A stretch of 64,000 nucleotides of DNA from Babylonia areolata (lineage: Eukaryota; Mollusca; Gastropoda; Neogastropoda; Buccinidae). The first letter of the stretch is position 1. The number at the start of each line of letters is the position of its first letter. Location of the stretch: assembly GCF_041734735.1 (NCBI RefSeq), contig NC_134905.1, positions 11,927,214-11,991,213 of the forward strand, in the 5' to 3' direction. Of the stretch, positions 11,701 to 19,876 are shown piece after piece. Position numbers and translations under genes: made by a program. The notes under the pieces are model-generated. The model was not told the DNA's origin. It did no database searches and saw nothing but the letters and a program-made list of their open reading frames with translations.

Positions 11701-14662
11701 AGACAGTCGGGGCATGTGGCATGACGGCGCCGTAATCCAGTGTTATGGGCATCGTGGACGTGGGGGTGGCAAGTCCATTGGCTTGACGTGGGATGTGCAT
11801 TCCCCTGTAGCTGAATGGCGGTCCAACCTCGCGAATAGCTCCTGCGAGAGGACCGACATTCAGCTGTTGTGTGTTGACGGATAAAGGGATAGACAAGATT
11901 GGCCCGAGCAGTGCCGAGAGGCAGGATCGAGTTATCAAAAGGCACTCCGACGTGGAAGTGCCGATATTAGTCTGGGTAACAGCAGAGTTAGGCGATGGGG
12001 CAGAAGAATCCAGCAATGCCGAAGTTCAGTGGGCCGTGCATGTACCTGCTCTGTGGGCGAGGGGCGGTGCAGGTGCAAGGTGTGGCACCGGGAAGCAGAG
12101 TGGCGCATAATTGCTGCAGCAAGTTAGTGATGAGTTGCTGATTGTTTGGTTGAGCAGCTTGCTGAGACGCCATTAGTGGATGGGAAACAGCAGCAATCGG
12201 CGGTGTGGCAGATGGGGTCATTACCGCATAGCTTGGTGGGACCGTGCACGCACCCACACTGTAGGCAAGGAGCAGTGCCGGTGCAAGGGAAACAACTGTA
12301 GCGGTCACCGGCAAGGGTGCCGAAGCAGGGGTTGCCTCCCTTGGATCGGGTTCTCCGGACGAGGAGGGGGGTGCACACGTATGGGCGAGCATGTCCCCTA
12401 GTGGTCCACCTTCCTCCCTACACCAGAGGAGGGCATCCCTACACACCTCGGTTGCCACAGGATCCGAGACGGTCGAGGCATGCCTCATGGGGGGTCGCGT
12501 GATCTGGGGCCTGATGTATGGACAGGGACAATACGGAAAGTCTGGGACTATATGAGTTGTCTGAGACTAAACGGCGTTTGTAGCTATGTATGGACCCGGA
12601 CAATACGAAGTCTCAGTCTAAAGCTGGGACTAAACCAGCCCAAATTTACACCCGCGAAAGAGCAGGCGGACGGGCCATTGTCTCGGCCTATTATCAAAAC
12701 AAATATGGCGGCAGTCATCTTTCTCGCACACAATCGACGGAGGCAACGCCGAAGACCACGGATTTTCAGGGACAGAAGTCATCCAATGGAAATTTATGAT
12801 GATCGCCAAATCTATAAGAAGTTTAGATTCTATCGTCAAACCATCTATGATTTGACAACCGAGACTGAAGAGGAGCTCGAGTTTCCAGCAGTTAGAACAG
12901 GCGCACTCACTCCTGTGCTGCAAGTTTTGCTTACACTGAGGTACTATGCCACTGGTACCTTTCAAAATACAGTAGGAGATCTCATCGGGGTTGATCAAAG
13001 TACGGTCTGTCGGACGATCACACGAGTGACAAATGCTCTCTTCGGGCTATCTCGTCAATACATAAGGGCACCAACCCAGCGACAAGCGGACAACAGCATG
13101 GTGAAGTTTTTCAACATGTGTGGTTTCCCCCGTGTATTTGCTTGCATCGATTGTACTCATGTGGCCATTCAAAGGCCACATGAGCAGGAGCACGAATTCG
13201 TCAATCGCAAGAATTTCCACTCCATAAATGTTCAGGTAAGTTTGTTTATTCTCAAATCACATATACTTTTCGAATGATATACATTACTTATATTTTGGCA
13301 TGTTCTCTCTTCTTCTTCTTCTTATTATTATTTGTTGTTGTTGTTTTATCATTGTTTACTTATTGTCGTTGCTGCTGCTGTTGCTTTTTTCTGTTTATTA
13401 TTACCAGTTTTGTCAAAATCATCATTATTAATGTTTATTTCTTTACAGGTCTATTTATTTTTTTCTGAATTCCAATCATACATATTTTATTTATTTATTT
13501 ATTTTTCCATTGATGTGTTAATTATTCAATAAATGTATTTATTTTTATTCGCTTACTGATAAATATCATTAAACTTGTTAACAACTAGGCCTACTTCAAG
13601 GCCTGCCTTGCTGCGTTGCATTTTTGGACTGAATTTCGACTGCTTACCTTTACGACTCTTTTATGTCGTGTTAATATTGTCTGTTGAATATTCTGTGACA
13701 GCCTGTATTTCCTTTTCGTATTGCACTTTAGAGCTCCTAATGACAGTTTTGAGCTTGTGGATGTTTACAGATGACTGGAACAAAACTGTGAGTGAATGTG
13801 TATGGGTGGATGTGCGTTTTTGTATAAGACACATGGATTTTATAGTGTGTGTGTAAGAGAGAGAGAGGGGCGGGGGTGGGGGGTGGGAGGGAGGGAGGGA
13901 AAGAGGGAGAGAGAGAATGAGAGGTTTAAACATAAAATAAATTGTGTTGCATGTGAGTGTTGTGTAACAAGAAGGGCAAAATGAGAAAGTGAGTGTGTGA
14001 TACTGTACATGATGATAGATATATTAAATTTGGCTGCAACGTATTTTCTTTTTTTAACCTAAGTCTTAGTTTTACAAAGTGATTAACTGTTTCAGGTGGT
14101 TTGTGATGCTGACCTCGTGTTCATGAACGTGATTGCCAGATGGCCTGGGTCAGTTCATGATGCCAGAATCCTTCGTCTGTCTACACTCTACAGGGATTTT
14201 GAGAGGAACCAGAGACCAGTGGATGGAATCATCCTCGGTGATAGCGGGTATATGTTGAGACCTTGGCTGATGACCCCGGTCAGAAATCCAGCCACAAGAA
14301 GGGAAAGACAGTACAACTTCTCCCACAGTTCAGCACGTACAGCTGTTGAAAGGGCCATTGGGGTCACCAAACAACGTTGGCACTGCTTGCGAGTTGGACT
14401 TCGTTTTCAACCTACAAAGGCCTGCAAGGTCATCATTGTCTGCTTTATGCTGCACAACAAGGCAAGGCACTTGCGTCTGCCTCCACCTGCGGGTGATTCT
14501 TCTGATTCATCATCCAGTGACAGCAATGATGACAGCGCTGACGAAGACGACGAACCCAACGTTGGCAACGAAAGAGCAAGGACAGCAGCTGGGAAAGCAG
14601 TTCGAGACAGGATTATTCAGGAAAATTTTTGAAACAGGTACTAAGTGATACACACACAAACA

Positions 14663-14703
<41 letters not shown>

Positions 14704-16965
14704 CAGACAGACAATCTTTTCCAGTTTTAATATTTTATTAAGATGACTTGTCTTAAAGTCAGTAAATAAAGCAAACAAAAACACAAGCACATGGATCAAA
14801 GAACACACTCACACACACACACCAGTCTCAAATGTACATATATGAAGCCTGGAAGTTATACAAGCTTTCTGCTTTGGTCAATGGCTCAAAGAAGATGAGA
14901 CTGGAAATCAAATTCGGATTTCTAGACCACAAAGCAAAGAAATAGGAAAAAAAGGTACCTTGAATTAGAATAACAGTCTGACACTGACATTGTCAGGGTC
15001 ATAGAGAGGTCAGTGTCATATAAAGATCAAGGTCAAATCAAGGTCAATAATTTCACTCCGATTCTGAGAAAGAACGCTTCTTTTTACATTCACTGACCTC
15101 CTGTTCGAGGAGTTGAATCTTTAACTCGAGTGCTTTTTTCTGCAAGTTTTTCTAGGCCTACCACGCCGCATTGCGCTTGGCATGCTGACTGGCTCAGCTT
15201 GTACGAAGAACAGCTTAGCGAAGAGCATCACCATGGCTGGATTAGAGAAGTTCGGTAAAATGTTATCAATATATTTCTTTCTTTGTGCTGACTGTAAGGA
15301 ATCAATAGCACATTGAAAAAAAATATTCACTTCAGTTTCAAGTATCGAGTGCTGTGTTAGTGTGTAACAGAGAGTTACTCACACACACACACACACACGC
15401 ACACACTACTGTATATACAGTGATACTTGCACGCACGCGCACCACACACACACATACACGCACACACTACACACCAGTCACAACCCTTTATAATCTCCGA
15501 CAGGGGGTGAAAAAACCCTTTAAAATGTCTACCCAGAGGGTGACGATCAAAAACACGGTGCGCATTGAACCGGAAATGATTCACTCGGAGCGGTTATTCC
15601 CCGTCTAAAAATAGTTTGACCTCGTAGGCTCAGACTAATTGTCGATTGTCTCAGACTTCGTTGTCTGAGGTGAAGTCTCTGTCCATACATACGATTTTCC
15701 GACTTCCCGAAGTCTCAGACTTTGAAGTCTCAGACTTCGCAATAGTCTGAGACAAAAATTGTCCCTGTCCATACATCAGACCCCTGATGTCACGGCTGCC
15801 ACCACGGACACATCGCACATAGGGCCCAGTCTAGCGTGCGGATCCAAAGCCTTTTTTTTTTTTTTTTTTTTTTTGTGTCGTTTCCCCAAAGGGATTGTGG
15901 CACATTCCATTGGTGCAACTGTGGGCATGGGTAAAGAGATAGAGGAGGTCGACTCGTGCACTGCCGACTGGCAGGGCTGAGAAAACGCAGATCGCATCAA
16001 ATGCGTTCGTGGATCGATAAAACTGACAATAAAGGCAACACTGACTTGAGTGTGGGGCAACAAACCTCTAGAAGTCACCAAAGGAGGTAATGGAGGTCTA
16101 GAGTCGACCGGAGGGAGCAGAGGAAGTGGAGGAGGCGGCGGGTTGGCGTTGTTGAGAGGGCCAGGAGTATAGGGCCCAGAGTGTCAGCAAATCGATTGCG
16201 ATCACGCCTTAATTTTAGCACGATCGCCCAATTGAGCTACATAATTATGTGACCTGGTTGGAGACATAATTTGACAAAAAACAAGAATGCCAGAGAATCG
16301 ACAGACAGACAGAAAATACAAAAAAAACAACTAAGAGCACAGGAACAGGGGTCATGATGGCTGTGGGAAAAAGAGGGCGCTGGCCAGCGGGACAAAGGGG
16401 AGGTTACCTACTTCTGGGAGGTTATCGGCCGTAGTACTTTCGTTTTCTCCGCATAGGCAGATAGTAGTTTGCACAGGACAGGAATGTCAGACCCCTGCCG
16501 GAGTCTGCACTAGTTGGGTCACAGTTAAGTATGTGTAATTAAATGGGACACACACACACACACACACGCACTGTAACAGAAAGGATGGAATGGACAGACA
16601 TTACGCAATACTAAAATACAGCCATGCAAAAAAGAAGAGAACAGCCAAACATATACATGTACGGACATCCTAATAAGTGACAGACTGCAACTAGTGCAAG
16701 TACACTTGAAAAAAATATAACACTGCATGCAAGTAATACGTGTGAATCTTTGGTGCACTGGCTATACCAGATCCCAGATCTAAACAACTTATATTTTCTG
16801 CAGTCAAGACGCGTACTGGTGCGTTATCGACTGATGTAATTACAGCACAAACAACACTGACGTCAAATGCTTCAAAGATTTCTGTTGCATGCATGCATGC
16901 ACACATGCGTGTGTGTGCAACTGTGTGTGTGTGCATCTCTGTGTGTGTCATGTCTATGTGTGTGC

Positions 16966-17001
<36 letters not shown>

Positions 17002-19019
17002 ATCTGAGAGTCGTTTTTCAAAGTGGTCTCAATGCGTGCCATGGAGAGATCAATCACCTGTCAAGATCAGCATTTTGACAAGTGCAGACTCAAGATGACT
17101 TCAACCACCACGGTTAAGAAACATGTATCTGAATAGGGCACTCTGACAAGTCACTCTCTTCTAAAAGCTTCTTTAGTACAGGTCTATACACACACACACA
17201 CACAGACATACCAAACATAGAATGTCACTATGTGTATGGAGTAAGTAGCAGAAAGACAAACAACCATGGGCAGTAACTCCAAGTTTAAACATGAAACGCA
17301 TAGTCAGCTTGTTCATGATTCCAGAAATGCGGGCATTAATATTGTTGTTTCTACTGCAGTTTGATGCTTGTGTGCTTTAAAGAACCCATGGAACAAACAA
17401 AGTGTTGTCTAAATTCTGTAGAGGAAATCCACCCTGTCAACATATAAATCATAATTATTTTGCACACAAGACTGACATATTGGTACGGTTCTGCTATTGT
17501 TCAGAAATCTACATTGCAGATATGGTGTCCAATATATGGATTTGCCCAAGCGCAGTGCAACTTTGTATTGTAATCAAAATTGATGGCACTGTGTTACTGA
17601 TTTTGATTCAGTATTGAGTAATGCCTTGACTGGCTTGAGAATCAAACAAACTGACATTTGTGACACGCGACACTGACATTCCTGCACACATTTCTCTTCA
17701 GCCGCCACAGCTTTCACACACAGTGACACACATGAATATGTACCTGTTAAACATCCCCCTGAAAGTGTCTTAAACATGCGCCTTATCTGAAGTATGGTTA
17801 AATGTGATGGTTTTGTGTCTGATCACCACCATTTAAGCTTGAGACCACCTTTTTTCTTAAGAATTCTTCAAAGTGCTTTCTTCATTCCCACATTTTTTCC
17901 ACCTTTTCAATCATAAGAAGCTCTATTGCAATCTAAAACAGATCAGCACGCTTACAGTTCTGAAAGCATCAACAACACTAATGATCCCAGACGCACAAGT
18001 TTGTTGTCAGGTTACTGATTGTTAAAATGGTGAACGATCGCAAAATCTTTTGTGCGTGATGTCATTCACTTGTACCCTGTAGTATGCTGAACCAAACCTT
18101 AATAAAGTAAATTCTGCCATTCTATATCAGACAACCATTTAAATAATTTCTCAGAAGATATTAAATCATTTCTTTTTTTTCTTTTTTCTTTTTTTCAAGC
18201 TAACACCAATATTAACAAACCTTTATGTCAAAGTCAGCAACTTCAGGTTGATGTCCTTGCTAGCAATGTTGAAGTGCTGAAATTATGTGACTGCTACTTG
18301 TTAAGTTGTGTTCTCTTTTACAGTTTTATGCTTCCAATAAAAACAGGAACTATGTTATGAAAAGGAGGAGTTTGTATTATACTCCATGTTTAGTGTTACA
18401 TATACTTACCATGTCAAACTGATGCAAACTAGGCCTATTGGTTTGCTCTGCTTGGCCAAATTCAATGAGTCATCTTGAACAATAGATAATTACTACTTAT
18501 GAAACGAATGAAAGCAACACACACACAAAAAGAAGAAGAAGAAAAAGGTGGGGGCTCTTCATCATTAATCGAATTCGTTGCTGGGGATTCACTGCATCTG
18601 TTATTAATTTGAGTGGATGGCTTTTATTTTCACCCATGAGTTATAAATACTTATATACATCAGGTGTGTCAATACCACAAACGATCACCTTTTTTTTTTT
18701 TTTTAGTATGTTCAGCTGCTGTGAGCTAACACACGGTAATAACAATCGTCAGTGTATAGCTAAAACCACAGAGCCATGAAGACTTAAAAAAGAACGACCG
18801 CCGAGCCGCCACATGGCAAACGCCATTCATTGACACGGAAGGCAAAGAAAGTAATGAGAACAGTCTTAAACGGCAGGGGCCGACATCATACGTTTATGTG
18901 CTTACAATCGGAGATAATAAGCATCGCGATCTACTTACCTCCGACTGCGTACGGACATTGTTATCAGTGCTGAGGATGCCCACAAGAAGGAGCTGGAACT
19001 GTGACAGATCGTCAGCCAT
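1282..19019 (-). CDS. IPO5: Importin-5 (karyopherin beta-3 / RanBP5), first four coding exons; 3' part off the left edge
   Basis: Nuclear import receptor of the importin-beta family. In known members the protein carries ribosomal proteins, histones and other cargo through nuclear pores and releases them on binding RanGTP through its N-terminal HEAT repeats. The exons encode 152 residues. Seen directly: MADDLSQFQLLLVGILSTDN, a segment with LALLIQCVRNQEA, the RRMFSSGFDDVWPQL block, then RKKACDTVAELARN and WQDVLKFMFELASS followed by ESALHIF. From memory of vertebrate IPO5 these match the start, LLQAIRNTTAAEE, RRLLSSAFDEVYPAL, RKKVCDIAAELARN and [10 protein letters not shown]...EAALHIF in the same order. 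All junctions have GT-AG ends and keep phase (27, 27, 64+1/3, then 34 codons plus 2 nt). The first two exons are 81 nt each. Intron 1 is 13.4 kb and holds nested transposons. RANBP6 is a vertebrate retrocopy relative and is unlikely because this gene has introns. Confidence 0.9.
1385..1795. repeat. IPO5 intron 3 with CA-rich low-complexity DNA
   Basis: The 411-base intron between exons 3 and 4. On the plus strand it has a CA/ACC-rich tract from about 1606 to 1770 with CT, CA and A interruptions, and a GAT/ATC trinucleotide-rich part at 1377-1440. A plus-strand open frame that runs across this intron and both neighbouring exons is antisense to IPO5 and mostly encodes His-Thr repeats; it is not taken as a gene. 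Confidence 0.7.
1796..1988 (-). CDS. IPO5: IPO5 exon 3
   Basis: A 193-nt exon: acceptor ATCAG, 64 codons plus one base, donor GTGAGG. It encodes the second HEAT repeat region (ILLRRMFSSGFDDVWPQL) and the RKKACDTVAELARNML helix. The extra base completes an aspartate codon with exon 4. The match to IPO5 is the strongest of the four exons. Confidence 0.92.
1989..2544. other. IPO5 intron 2, left part, nothing recognised
   Basis: AT-rich intron DNA. Three loosely similar stretches around 2300-2330, 2400-2470 and 2480-2530 repeat the pattern of CTGTTTAAGGAT and AATTAAAGTATCTAG-like words. A further relative appears right after the piggyBac-like element at 3260-3340, so that element seems to have landed in an old degenerate local repeat. 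No gene or family was recognised. Confidence 0.4.
2545..3255. mobile_element. piggyBac-like non-autonomous element with TTAA target duplication
   Basis: A 711-bp stretch flanked by TTAA at 2541-2544 and 3256-3259. The ends start CCCCTAGGCT on the left and, read inward from the right, CCCTTTCGCT: short imperfect inverted repeats beginning with CCC, as in piggyBac elements that insert at TTAA. Near the left end are GATAACTTGTC and GAGATAACTCATC. A 142-codon open frame (2574-3002) has no DDD transposase motifs and is probably not a functional transposase. Family call rests on termini only. Confidence 0.6.
3499..3548 (-). mobile_element. Short LINE 3' tail within the GT tract of the family H copy
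   Basis: The words TTCAGTTTAAC, TAACGTCT, TTCACTATAAGTG and TTAGACGG split the GT microsatellite of this copy. The same module closes the two minus-strand LINE tails at 21459-21500 and 43655-43697. Other family H copies have uninterrupted GT tracts here, so this looks like a tiny 5'-truncated LINE insertion. Confidence 0.5.
4935..5010 (+). repeat. tRNA-like module inside the family H element
   Basis: It has an A-box-like TAGTGTAATGGGTAAG and a B box GGTTCGAATC about 45 bases apart, with an anticodon-stem-like CTTCTCACCCGAA between them. The reverse-complement copy at 48105-48190 keeps the A-box region but has GGTTCAAATC. It sits inside a repeat and is followed by a T-tract, so it is read as a SINE-like or captured tRNA sequence, not a tRNA gene. 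Confidence 0.55.
5501..5581 (-). CDS. IPO5: IPO5 exon 2
   Basis: An 81-nt exon missed by simple open-frame inspection because it has no ATG. It is bounded by acceptor TTTCAG (minus strand, next to 5581) and donor GTGAGT (next to 5501). It encodes 27 residues, TTFEGLPVTTKLALLIQCVR then NQEASLE, matching the vertebrate [21 protein letters not shown] region. Both ends are phase 0, so it joins exon 1 cleanly. Confidence 0.88.
5582..7530. other. IPO5 intron 1, 3' part, no gene seen
   Basis: AT-rich intron DNA with a short GA tract (6255-6273), an ATA/ATG run near 6450-6475 and CATA/CATC-rich stretches (6595-6700). From 7277 it turns into GT, GA and GT microsatellite. No coding similarity or complete repeat element was recognised. 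Confidence 0.5.
7277..7478. repeat. Compound GT / GA / GT microsatellite
   Basis: GT repeats at about 7277-7309, GA repeats at 7369-7395 and a long GT tract at 7410-7478. It ends about 50 bases before the left end of the DIRS-like element. Open frames of His-Thr or Cys-Val here are artefacts of the repeats. Confidence 0.9.
7569..7728 (+). repeat. Left inverted terminal repeat of the DIRS-like element
   Basis: Pairs with 16370-16531 in inverted orientation. The outer edge carries ACTTACCGTGACCC, whose complement reads like a splice donor context (CACGGTAAGT). Confidence 0.85.
7803..7892. repeat. Internal complementary region of the DIRS-like element
   Basis: Its first half (GGGTCACGGTAAGTATG onward, to about 7852) is the reverse complement of the left terminus at 7531-7580. 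Its second half (about 7853-7892, TTAATTACACATACTTAA) is the reverse complement of the right terminus at 16510-16543. Head-to-head joining of both ends in one place is the circle-junction template characteristic of DIRS elements. Confidence 0.8.
7905..8400 (-). pseudogene. DIRS tyrosine-recombinase C-terminal remnant, tandemly duplicated
   Basis: Two neighbouring segments on the minus strand encode nearly the same stretch (FYLRDVARLRDDGSRG and FYLRDIYHFRDDGSRG), followed by ASVVVAQQAIAAH or ASVVVTQQAIAAH. The FYLRD motif resembles the C-terminal end of DIRS tyrosine recombinases. It is part of the broken DIRS-like element and not a host gene. Confidence 0.6.
8401..11470. other. Interior of the DIRS-like fossil, degenerate
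   Basis: No intact domain can be read. It contains a pure A-run (8694-8728), a block around 9290-9410 with a local duplication of a 70-80 base segment, a second local duplication at about 10248-10372 (each copy with TTAGGGCATC/GAGGGCATCC and TAGCCCTGTGGGTG), and an AT-rich TATATC tract at 10990-11170. Reverse-transcriptase sequence is expected here from the family layout, but I could not recognise it. Confidence 0.5.
11471..12488 (-). pseudogene. Gag-like region of the DIRS-like fossil (tentative)
   Basis: Two overlapping minus-strand open frames (181 and 166 codons) with a composition rich in Pro, Ala, Gln and Ser, including a QQAAQPNNQQLITNLLQQL helix. The position upstream of the recombinase end, in the sense of the element, fits a gag-like product. 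No domain was recognised, so the role is inferred from position only. Confidence 0.3.
12705..14632 (+). CDS. PIF/Harbinger (HARBI1-like) DDE transposase, two exons
   Basis: Exon 1 spans 12705-13235 (177 codons, donor GTAAGT) and exon 2 spans 14096-14632 (acceptor TTTCAG, 178 codons plus stop). The joined product is 355 residues, the usual size for this family. A helix-turn-helix region follows LQVLLTLRYYATGTF with VGDLIGVDQSTVCRTI (about residues 70-115). The catalytic triad is visible: D149 in ACIDCTHV, D226 in LGDSGY and E262 in TAVERAIGVTKQRW; the last two are 35 residues apart, as the family requires. The C-terminal tail is Ser/Asp/Glu-rich. No stop or frameshift was seen, so this copy could encode an active enzyme that cuts and joins the 26-bp ends. 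The start ATG at 12705 was chosen as the first Met before the basic RRRQRRRPR segment; the frame is open further upstream. Confidence 0.88.
13236..14095 (+). other. Intron of the Harbinger transposase
   Basis: An 860-base GT-AG intron, T-rich in its first part (TTCTTC, TTATTTA and GTTGTT runs) and with a GA/GGGA tract at 13855-13915. Both flanking exon ends are phase 0 and join the family-conserved HSINVQ and VVCDADLVF blocks. Confidence 0.8.
14633..15757. other. Harbinger 3' region: GA tract, CA tracts and sub-terminal repeats
   Basis: GA repeat at 14665-14712, CA repeats at 14808-14822 and 15378-15480, then GTCTCAGAC-type words near 15640-15740. A possible second gene is noted separately on the minus strand. 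Confidence 0.6.
15053..15151 (-). CDS. Candidate last exon of the second Harbinger protein (tentative)
   Basis: After an acceptor-like GGCCTAG, 32 codons and a stop encode KNLQKKALELKIQLLEQEVS and then ECKKKRSFSESE, a short coiled coil with a basic/acidic tail. Harbinger transposons usually carry a second, oppositely placed gene for a Myb/SANT-like protein that often ends in such a coiled coil. I could not find the Myb/trihelix domain exon upstream (15152-15620), so this may be only a remnant. Confidence 0.3.
   Translation of the reverse strand, partial: KNLQKKALELKIQLLEQEVSECKKKRSFSESE
15784..16369 (-). pseudogene. Right-hand part of the DIRS-like fossil beyond the Harbinger insertion
   Basis: This continues the DIRS-like element after the CTG duplication. 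It has a T-run (15852-15874) and a minus-strand open stretch of about 100 codons that I do not recognise. Its position next to the right terminal repeat would be the start of the element's gag-like region. Confidence 0.4.
16370..16531 (-). repeat. Right inverted terminal repeat of the DIRS-like element
   Basis: Inverted partner of 7569-7728. The element ends shortly after, near 16543, at TAATTAAA, where similarity to the internal complementary region stops. Confidence 0.85.
16544..18938. other. IPO5 intron 1, 5' part, no gene seen
   Basis: Intron DNA with CA (16550-16570) and GT (16910-17000) microsatellites, T-rich tracts at 18172-18196 and 18690-18704, and one degenerate SINE piece near 17495-17565. 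No open frame has family resemblance. Confidence 0.5.
17495..17565 (+). mobile_element. Degenerate SINE-E fragment
   Basis: GCAGATATGGTGTCC, ATATATGGATTTGCCC and AAGCGCAGTG match, with changes, the GCAGATGTGGTGTAGC, ATATGGATTTGTCCG and AACGCAGTGACG words of the sequence at 35637-35760. Confidence 0.5.
18939..19019 (-). CDS. IPO5: IPO5 exon 1 (coding part), start codon at 19019-19017
   Basis: Twenty-seven codons from ATG to a glutamate followed by the donor GTAAGT. The start was chosen because it aligns with the family start, with the FQLLLVGILSTDNNVR block a few residues in, as in vertebrate IPO5 (QFYLLLGNLLSPDNVVR). A frame open further upstream has no family resemblance and is taken as 5' UTR. 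The exon ends in phase 0. Confidence 0.87.
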
Positions 19020-19430
19020 GTTTCCTTGCCTGGCGAAATGGACGTGTTGACCTTCACCCCACTTCCCGCCTGATACTTCCGTTGACAGTGGTTTCCCTTC
19101 GGCTTCATTGTGGCTCAGTTCACAGTTGCAAAATTGGGAAAACTTATTTTCTCGGCTATGAAAACTTTCTGAGCGCTTTGTTTCCAGGCTCAAAGCTCTT
19201 CGTGCTTGCATGGTCTCTGATTAGCTCTATATTATCGACATTTGTTAATCAATCATTAAAAAAGCTCTCACCATATGCAAATATTAAGATGGACGTGAAA
19301 CAGACGTTATGACTTCGTCCATCTGGCCGGGAAAAATAATTATTCACAGCATGAATGCAAAGCAACTGTTTGGAAGTCACCAAAATCATGACGTGACGTC
19401 AGAAATTTTATTCTTGACACAATGTGTTTG
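19020..19430 (-). promoter_or_regulatory. Presumed IPO5 5' UTR and promoter region, with a consensus CRE
   Basis: Upstream of the IPO5 start codon. A perfect palindromic cAMP-response element TGACGTCA lies at 19394-19401, about 375 bases before the ATG, next to a half-site (ATGACG). No TATA box is placed with confidence and the transcription start is unknown. The role as promoter is inferred from position. Confidence 0.4.
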
Positions 19431-19589
19431 ATACCCTTATAATAATAAATATTATATACTATGGCCAAGCTGTTCAGTGCTTTGGTCTTGGTTCGGTGAA
19501 GGTTAATTGTGTTGTTTGAGGGGAGTGAACCCTGTATGTCTGTCATACATTCTAAAGTGGAGCCTTGTGAGCTGTCTTACGGGGGTGAA

Positions 19590-19876
19590 GTCCTGGCTGT
19601 TCTTGCATTCCTAGAGGGAAGTCTTGCCAAAGCCTTGATCAGATCAGTGCTTGAGTATAGTGGCTCTGTGTGTGACCCTATCACGACAAGCTGCACTAAC
19701 TCACTGCGGAGAAAACCCAGAGGTGTGCAGCAAGATGGGTCATGCAGGACTTCAGGAGTAGTTCCAAGGTTGATGGTGTGCTGCTGGAACTGGCCTCCAT
19801 TGCAAGACCAAAGAAAAAAGGCCAGGCTCACCACACACTACAACTTGGTTACAGGAATGGTCTGTACTGATACATG
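19590..19876 (+). pseudogene. LINE reverse-transcriptase C-terminal fragment
   Basis: The plus frame reads AKALIRSVLEYSGSVCDP, then later PPLQDQRKKARLTTHYNLVTG and MVCTDT. This is the post-catalytic region seen in CR1/L2/Jockey-type LINE proteins (consensus-like VRPVLEYASSVWDP ... LGWPTLQDRRRKARLTMLYKI). It is a short fragment without the catalytic motifs and flows directly into the 41-bp tandem array. Confidence 0.7.

Larger units (their letters stand above)
12507..15783 (+). mobile_element. PIF/Harbinger DNA transposon, possibly autonomous, inserted in the DIRS-like element
   Basis: A 3277-bp element with 26-bp terminal inverted repeats starting GGGCCTGATGTATGGACAGG on the left (12507-12532) and differing at one base on the right (15758-15783). 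It is flanked by a 3-bp CTG duplication (12504-12506 and 15784-15786), the target-site length of PIF/Harbinger. Sub-terminal regions carry repeated GTCTGAGAC / GTCTCAGAC words, candidate transposase-binding sites. It encodes a full-length DDE transposase in two exons. The second Harbinger protein (Myb/SANT-like) is not clearly found; a candidate terminal exon lies on the minus strand at 15053-15151. Confidence 0.88.
7531..16543 (-). mobile_element. DIRS-like tyrosine-recombinase retroelement, broken fossil
   Basis: A DIRS-family fossil lying in IPO5 intron 1. Inverted terminal repeats of about 160 bp (7569-7728 and 16370-16531) match with about 7 differences by eye. The terminal sequences of both ends recur joined together at about 7803-7892, which is the internal complementary region typical of DIRS. 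Remnants resembling the DIRS tyrosine recombinase lie at the left end, and gag-like open stretches lie on the right half. It spans 9.0 kb, or about 5.7 kb without the 3.3 kb Harbinger insertion, a normal DIRS size. It is broken, with many breaks throughout. Confidence 0.8.

Noticed and set aside
12480-12704. Upstream start for the Harbinger transposase at 12480
   Set aside because: It lies outside the element's left terminal repeat (12507), so translation from there would not belong to the transposon.
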